7,971 nt of DNA from a bacterium (GTDB taxonomy: Bacteria; Verrucomicrobiota; Verrucomicrobiia; Limisphaerales; UBA11358): the NCBI GenBank assembly GCA_021781185.1, contig JAJXXI010000715.1, positions 1-7,971 on the forward strand, given 5' to 3'. Under the pieces are notes generated by a model. That model was given only the letters and a program-made list of their open reading frames with translations, ran no database searches and was not told the origin of the DNA. Shown in pieces: positions 3,992 to 7,971 of this stretch. Each line of letters begins with the position of its first letter. The stretch's first letter is position 1. The position numbers were made by a program, and so were the translations under genes.

Positions 3992-6661
3992 ATGAAAACC
4001 CACTCATTTCTTCGCTATTGTCAGTCCTTGCAACTTGGGTTACTGATTCTTATCTGCACCATCCTGTCGTCCCAGCACGCCCGGGCTGGCTTGACATTCA
4101 GCGTGCAGATCAGTCACGGCTATGGTGATTATTATTGCTATCCAAGTTTCGACACCAACACGACTTCGCCGGATGCTAGCCAGGGCGGTTATGTCATTTC
4201 GTCGCCTGCCAATGCTTGGACTTGGGGGTATCAATTGACAAGCGCCGGGATGTCCCATGCCTTATATATCAGCAGCGCCTCGTATGCAAACTTTGACGCC
4301 TTCTTGAACCAATTGACCAACGGTAACTGGACCATTTTGTTTACCAACGCAGTCACCACCAATCTTTTCACGTTCACCGTCAGTGCGGCCGGTTTTAACA
4401 GCAATTCGCTGCCAGATTTAGTCGTTACCTACCCCATTAACGGAGCGGTCAATGTGCCCGATAATCCAACCTTTACCTGGGACGGCCCAACCGCGTGGGG
4501 TGGCAGCATATTTGTGGAGGACTATGACCCGAGTTTTACCTTCTCGGTCTACGGGTCTCCCTTGTCCACCCAGACCAACTGGACTTTCTCAACCGCATTG
4601 ACCAACGGCGACAACGAATTTTATATCGATTACAGCAAGGATGCGTCTTCGGTGATTGTCGCCTCTCAACCGCTGGACGGCTCATCCCAGCCAATTGCCG
4701 GCTGGGTTTCCGGTGCTTCCCTGAACCTCTACGCCTATTCCAGCTTTTCGGTCACCAGCTCGTCCGGAGGTGGCGGCGGTTCTGGCGGGCACACTGACGT
4801 CGCCTACTACTCTTTCGAAGACGGCAGCCTTTTTGCTCACGATTACTCCGAGCATGGCAACGATGTCGTCACTTATGGCACCTTCGGTAGTGAAACCAAC
4901 GCTCCCTACCTGGCCAATGACGCAGTTTCCGGATCTTATGCCGTGGGCTTCAACGGCATGGGCTATCTCTCGCCAAATACAAATCTCGTTGCCACGCTGG
5001 CCGGAAGCTTCTCGGTTTCAATGTGGGTCCGAACCTCGCTAACCCAAGGCAGTGATTCCGATGACGCCGGTTCCGGTGCCGGCCTCTTGGCCGCGAATTC
5101 CGATCAGGTGATTCCCATGGCGTTGACGGGCAGCAAGCTTGCGTTTCTGACCGGCGGTGGCTTTCCGGATACGTTGCATTCGGTCACCTCCATCAATTCA
5201 GGAAATTACGTTCATCTGGTGGTCACCCGTGACCAGACCTCGGGCGAGAAAAAAATATACATCAACGGTGTGCTGGATGCTTCCGATGTCGGTGCCACCG
5301 GTGTGCTGGCCACCGGATCGGAACCGAGCCTGTATCTCGGCATGAACTCGACCTACGCCGCCGGCTTGGCCGGCGATCTGGACGAAGTGCAGATCTATTC
5401 AGGCGTTCTTTCCGCCGCTGAAGTTTCAGAACTGTATAATAATCCTGGAACAACCATTGCCGATACGGCCGGTGGCAGCACAACCACTTCGCCCTTTACT
5501 TTCATCACCAATGGTGCGGCGATCACCATCACCGGCTACACCGGGTCCGGCGGCGCGGTGACCATACCGGACTCGATCAACAGCTATCCCGTTACGGCCA
5601 TCGCCAACAGCGCCTTTTATAATCTCGCCAGCCTGACCAGTGTCACGATTGGCACTAATGTAACCAGCGTTGGAGACTTTGCTTTCGACGAATGTTACAA
5701 TTTGTCCAGCGTCACCATTCCCGACGGCGTCACCAACATCGGAGTGGATGCCTTCACCTTCTGCTTTGGGTTGACCAGTGTCACCATTCCCGGCAGTGTC
5801 ATGAGCATTGGCTACCGGGCATTCGGTTCCTGCCTCAACCTGCCGGCGATTTCGGTGGATGCGGCCAACCCGAATTACAGCAGTCTGAATGGTGTCTTGT
5901 TCGACAAATCGCAAACCACGCTGATTCAATTTCCCGCAGGGAAGGGCGGAAGTTACAGCGTGCCCGGCAGCGTGACCTCCATTGGCGACATTGCCTTCGA
6001 TCAGTGCAGGCACCTGACCAGCGTGTCCATTCCCGGCAGCGTGACCAACATCGGTGCCGGCGCTTTCGAGCTTTGCTCCGGCCTGACAAGCATCATGGTT
6101 CCAGACAGCGTCACCACGCTGGGTAGCGGGGCGTTTCGTGAATGCTCCAGTCTGGGGGGCGTCACGATTCCGACTGGCATTTCGTTCATCCAATCGTTCA
6201 CTTTTGAAAATTGCGGCCAGTTGACCAGCCTCACGCTGCCGGCCGCCGTCACCACGATTGACGCCGCTGCCTTCAATGGATGCACAAACCTCACCGGTCT
6301 TTATTTTCAGGGAAATGCGCCTTTCGCCTACACTCCGGGTTTTGTTGGCGCCACCAACGCGGTAGCCTATTACTTGTATGGGACCACGGGCTGGAGTTCC
6401 ACGTATGCTGGCATTCCGGCTGTTTTGTTGAATCCGCCGGTGCCCACGGGTGGTCCCAATTTTGGCGTGCAAAACAATCAATTTGGTTTTGATGTTAGCG
6501 GACATATCGGTCAGGTCATCGTGGTCGAAGCCGCCACCAACTTGTTCCAGCCCGTGTGGCTTCCCATCTGGACCAACACGATTACAAATGGTTCCGCCTA
6601 TTTTAGCGATCCTCAATGGACGAATTATCCAGGGCGCTATTACCGGGCGATGTTTCGATAA
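3992..6661 (+). CDS. Secreted multidomain surface protein: LamG-like domain plus BspA-type leucine-rich repeats
   Basis: An 889-residue exported protein with no named counterpart I can give. Residues 1-32 are a signal peptide (hydrophobic core LGLLILICTIL, cleavage expected after ARA at 30-32). Residues 33-250 are a beta-rich region including a possible Ig/FN3-like part, PINGAVNVPDNPTFTWDGP, at 148-166. A Gly-rich linker (257-266) leads to a LamG/concanavalin A-like domain at about 268-485, with FSVSMWVRT, YVHLVVTRD, KKIYINGVLDA and DLDEVQIYSG. Residues 524-766 hold BspA-type leucine-rich repeats. Residues 824-889 are the C-terminal module ending WTNYPGRYYRAMFR. A weak GGA lies 9 bases before the ATG. 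LamG domains usually bind glycans and BspA repeats bind proteins or host/cell surfaces, so adhesion or polymer binding is likely. No catalytic motif was seen. The gene lies between the two icd 3' ends, so it may be island cargo. Confidence 0.9.
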   Translation: MKTHSFLRYCQSLQLGLLILICTILSSQHARAGLTFSVQISHGYGDYYCYPSFDTNTTSPDASQGGYVISSPANAWTWGYQLTSAGMSHALYISSASYANFDAFLNQLTNGNWTILFTNAVTTNLFTFTVSAAGFNSNSLPDLVVTYPINGAVNVPDNPTFTWDGPTAWGGSIFVEDYDPSFTFSVYGSPLSTQTNWTFSTALTNGDNEFYIDYSKDASSVIVASQPLDGSSQPIAGWVSGASLNLYAYSSFSVTSSSGGGGGSGGHTDVAYYSFEDGSLFAHDYSEHGNDVVTYGTFGSETNAPYLANDAVSGSYAVGFNGMGYLSPNTNLVATLAGSFSVSMWVRTSLTQGSDSDDAGSGAGLLAANSDQVIPMALTGSKLAFLTGGGFPDTLHSVTSINSGNYVHLVVTRDQTSGEKKIYINGVLDASDVGATGVLATGSEPSLYLGMNSTYAAGLAGDLDEVQIYSGVLSAAEVSELYNNPGTTIADTAGGSTTTSPFTFITNGAAITITGYTGSGGAVTIPDSINSYPVTAIANSAFYNLASLTSVTIGTNVTSVGDFAFDECYNLSSVTIPDGVTNIGVDAFTFCFGLTSVTIPGSVMSIGYRAFGSCLNLPAISVDAANPNYSSLNGVLFDKSQTTLIQFPAGKGGSYSVPGSVTSIGDIAFDQCRHLTSVSIPGSVTNIGAGAFELCSGLTSIMVPDSVTTLGSGAFRECSSLGGVTIPTGISFIQSFTFENCGQLTSLTLPAAVTTIDAAAFNGCTNLTGLYFQGNAPFAYTPGFVGATNAVAYYLYGTTGWSSTYAGIPAVLLNPPVPTGGPNFGVQNNQFGFDVSGHIGQVIVVEAATNLFQPVWLPIWTNTITNGSAYFSDPQWTNYPGRYYRAMFR
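5561..6289 (+). repeat. Tandem 23-residue BspA-type leucine-rich repeats (about 69-base units)
   Basis: Within the surface-protein gene, a 23-residue unit of the form LTSVTIPxSVTxIGxxAFxxCxx recurs at residues 548-570, 571-593, 594-616, 675-697, 698-720, 721-743 and 744-766. A degenerate unit lies at 524-547. A 58-residue island at 617-674 contains the NPNYSSLNGVLFDKS stretch typical of BspA proteins and ends in a further partial unit. The matching DNA words, such as ATTCCCGGCAG followed by TGT or CGT, repeat, so the array could expand or shrink by recombination. Confidence 0.9.
6461..6658 (+). other. Conserved C-terminal module of the secreted protein
   Basis: Residues 824-889 run from FGVQNNQFGFDVSG through VIVVEAATNLFQPVW and IWTNTITNGSAYFSD to WTNYPGRYYRAMFR. 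I recognise this layout from the ends of many large exported proteins of Verrucomicrobia, where unrelated domains share this tail. That suggests a sorting or cell-envelope attachment signal, comparable in role but not in sequence to the T9SS C-terminal domain. The recognition is from memory and the sorting role is inference. Confidence 0.55.
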
Positions 6662-6682
6662 CTCCACCGTGCCGTAAAAACG

Positions 6683-6713
6683 AAAAAAGCCGGACTGTGA
6701 AGTCCGGACTTTG
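6683..6713. terminator. Intrinsic terminator between the surface gene and icd
   Basis: CCGGACT (6690-6696), loop GTGA, AGTCCGG (6701-6707) form a 7-bp GC-rich stem. On the minus strand the stem is followed by C and six T residues (6688-6683), an excellent terminator for icd, whose stop lies 20 bases upstream of the hairpin. On the plus strand the trailing run is weaker (ACTTTGT), so stopping of the surface-protein transcript is probably less complete. Confidence 0.85.
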
Positions 6714-6726
6714 TGTTCGGAAGAAA

Positions 6727-7102
6727 TCACATGTGAGCGATGATGTTATCGCCGAAGGCGGAACACTTGATTTCCGTCGCGCCTTCCATCAAACGGGCAA
6801 AGTCATAAGTGACCTTTTTGGAGCCGATGGCGCCGTTCAGACCTTTGAGTATCAAATCAGCCGCTTCCGTCCAGCCGAGGTAACGGAACATCATTTCGCC
6901 GCTCAAGACGACGGAGCCGGGATTGACCTGATCCTTGTTGGCATATTTCGGCGCGGTGCCATGCGTGGCCTCGAAGATGGCGTGGCCGGTGACGTAATTG
7001 ATGTTGCCGCCGGGCGCGATGCCGATGCCGCCAACCTGCGCCGCGAGCGCGTCGCTCAAATAATCGCCGTTCAGGTTCAGCGTGGCGATGACGTCGAAAT
7101 CC
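6727..7102 (-). repeat. Direct repeat, right copy (3' end of intact icd)
   Basis: This is the partner of 3351-3726 in the same orientation. Here the sequence continues without a break into the rest of icd (LTRPTDFDV at the join). Canonical residues NPGS, MMFR and ARLM are intact, so this copy is under selection. Flanking DNA on the stop side shares nothing with the flank of the left copy, and similarity stops at the stop codon itself. Confidence 0.92.
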
Positions 7103-7971
7103 GTCGGGCGCGTGAGCACCTGCTGAAGCGTGATGTCCGCGATGGCGTCCTTGATGATAATGCCGGCACCGGGCTTGCCTTCGGGAATCTTGCACCACGG
7201 ACCGCCGTCAATTTCGACCGCGCCAAATTCGCTCTTGGCGAGTTCGTAGGCCCAGTCGCGGAAGCCGCCCTCGGTGTATTTCATGATGTTGCCCTTGTGG
7301 ACAATCGTCACCGACTTGCTCTTGTTGGTGATGGCGTATTGCACCGCCGACCGGAACAACCGCTGCGTGCCGGTTTTGGAAACGGGCTTGATGCCGATGC
7401 CGACCACCTCCGGTGTTTCGCCGAAACGGATTTTTTTGAAATCCTTCGGGAAGTTCGCCTTGAGAAATTCAATCGTCTTCATGGCCGCTTCCTTGCCGGC
7501 CTCGAAATCAATGCCCGCGTAAATGTCCTCGGTGTTCTCGCGGAAAATGGTCATGTTCACCTTTTCCGGGTGCTTCACGGGCGAGGGGACGCCGGTGAAA
7601 TACTGCACGGGACGCAGGCAGACGTAGAGATCCAGCATCTGGCGCAGCGCGACGTTGAGCGAGCGGATGCCGCCGCCGACAGGCGTGGTGAGCGGGCCTT
7701 TGATGCCAACCAGGAATTCCTTGAACGCCTCCACGGTGTCGTCCGGCAGCCAGTTGTCGAACTTGTTCTTGGCTGCTTCGCCGGCGAAGACCTCCATCCA
7801 GGCAATTTTGCGTTTGCCGCCGTAGGCTTTTTCCACCGCCGCATTCATGACGCGGACGCTGGAAGCCCAGATGTCCGGCCCGGTGCCGTCGCCGCGAATG
7901 AAGGGAACGATGGGATTTTCCGGCACGGTGAGCTTGCCGTTTTGAATCGAGATTTTCCCGCCAGCGGGAAC
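6727..7971 (-). CDS. icd: NADP-dependent isocitrate dehydrogenase (5' end outside window)
   Basis: Isocitrate dehydrogenase of the TCA cycle, which oxidises isocitrate to 2-oxoglutarate and CO2 while reducing NADP. The frame stays open to the right edge (VPAGGKISI, then GKLTVPENP), giving 414 visible residues. Relatives start about 5-10 residues further on, so the real start is beyond 7971. Visible marks are [11 protein letters not shown], the substrate loop [13 protein letters not shown] (the serine matches Ser113 of E. coli Icd, its phosphorylation site), CLRPVQYF, and [10 protein letters not shown] with the catalytic tyrosine. NADP preference is shown by GTAPKYA (Lys344 and Tyr345 in E. 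coli) and by YDFAR (Tyr391 and Arg395). The NAD type lacks these. The stop is TGA, whereas the fragment at 3351 ends in TAA. The last 376 bases are the right copy of the direct repeat and may be a replacement 3' end brought in by integration. Confidence 0.97.
   Translation of the reverse strand, partial: VPAGGKISIQNGKLTVPENPIVPFIRGDGTGPDIWASSVRVMNAAVEKAYGGKRKIAWMEVFAGEAAKNKFDNWLPDDTVEAFKEFLVGIKGPLTTPVGGGIRSLNVALRQMLDLYVCLRPVQYFTGVPSPVKHPEKVNMTIFRENTEDIYAGIDFEAGKEAAMKTIEFLKANFPKDFKKIRFGETPEVVGIGIKPVSKTGTQRLFRSAVQYAITNKSKSVTIVHKGNIMKYTEGGFRDWAYELAKSEFGAVEIDGGPWCKIPEGKPGAGIIIKDAIADITLQQVLTRPTDFDVIATLNLNGDYLSDALAAQVGGIGIAPGGNINYVTGHAIFEATHGTAPKYANKDQVNPGSVVLSGEMMFRYLGWTEAADLILKGLNGAIGSKKVTYDFARLMEGATEIKCSAFGDNIIAHM

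Noticed and set aside
5426..6730. 434-residue minus-strand open frame
   Set aside because: It is the antisense of the leucine-rich-repeat part of the surface protein, kept open by the repetitive codons, and runs through the terminator.
7924..7926. GTG as the true start of icd
   Set aside because: The frame continues upstream with [15 protein letters not shown], which matches the normal N-terminus of this enzyme, so the start lies beyond the window.
1..7971. CRISPR arrays, tRNA or rRNA genes, insertion-sequence ends, integrase genes
   Set aside because: Looked for because of the integration-like repeat, but no array, RNA gene, terminal inverted repeat or recombinase motif was found in the window.

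Overview
The window looks like a chromosomal stretch from a Verrucomicrobia-type bacterium, probably near the Pedosphaera/Limisphaera group. This rests on recognition rather than a search. The 889-residue secreted protein ends in a C-terminal module (a VVEA.TNL stretch, then WTNYPGRYYR) that I associate with large exported proteins of that phylum. Most starts lack a clear Shine-Dalgarno sequence, and ExbB/ExbD proteins are encoded as a single-copy exbB followed by tandem exbD genes. Base composition is moderately GC-rich.

Layout, left to right. Positions 1-1764 hold the end of a plus-strand ion-driven motor operon: the 3' end of an ExbB/TolQ-type channel gene, two paralogous ExbD/TolR-type genes, and a small membrane-anchored coiled-coil protein. 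These probably form one inner-membrane energy-transducing complex that uses an ion gradient to work on the cell envelope. Positions 1833-3266 hold a class III PLP-dependent aminotransferase with its own likely promoter. A perfect 34-bp palindrome follows it as a two-way terminator.

Positions 3351-7971 are the most interesting part. The right end carries the minus-strand gene for NADP-dependent isocitrate dehydrogenase (icd), whose 5' end lies outside the window. A second copy of only its last 376 bp lies 3376 bp away in the same orientation at 3351-3726. The two copies align with no gaps at about 86% identity by hand count. Most differences are synonymous, but the detached copy has five amino acid replacements, several at canonical positions. 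Between the copies sits one large plus-strand gene (3992-6661) for a secreted, multidomain surface protein: signal peptide, possible Ig-like region, LamG-like domain, BspA-type leucine-rich repeats and the lineage C-terminal module. This layout matches the footprint left by elements such as E. coli e14 and phage 21, which integrate inside icd, supply a replacement 3' end and strand the old one as a fragment. No integrase is visible, so a decayed or cargo-only island, or duplication followed by deletion, are the competing explanations.

No tRNA, rRNA, CRISPR array, insertion sequence or riboswitch was recognised.
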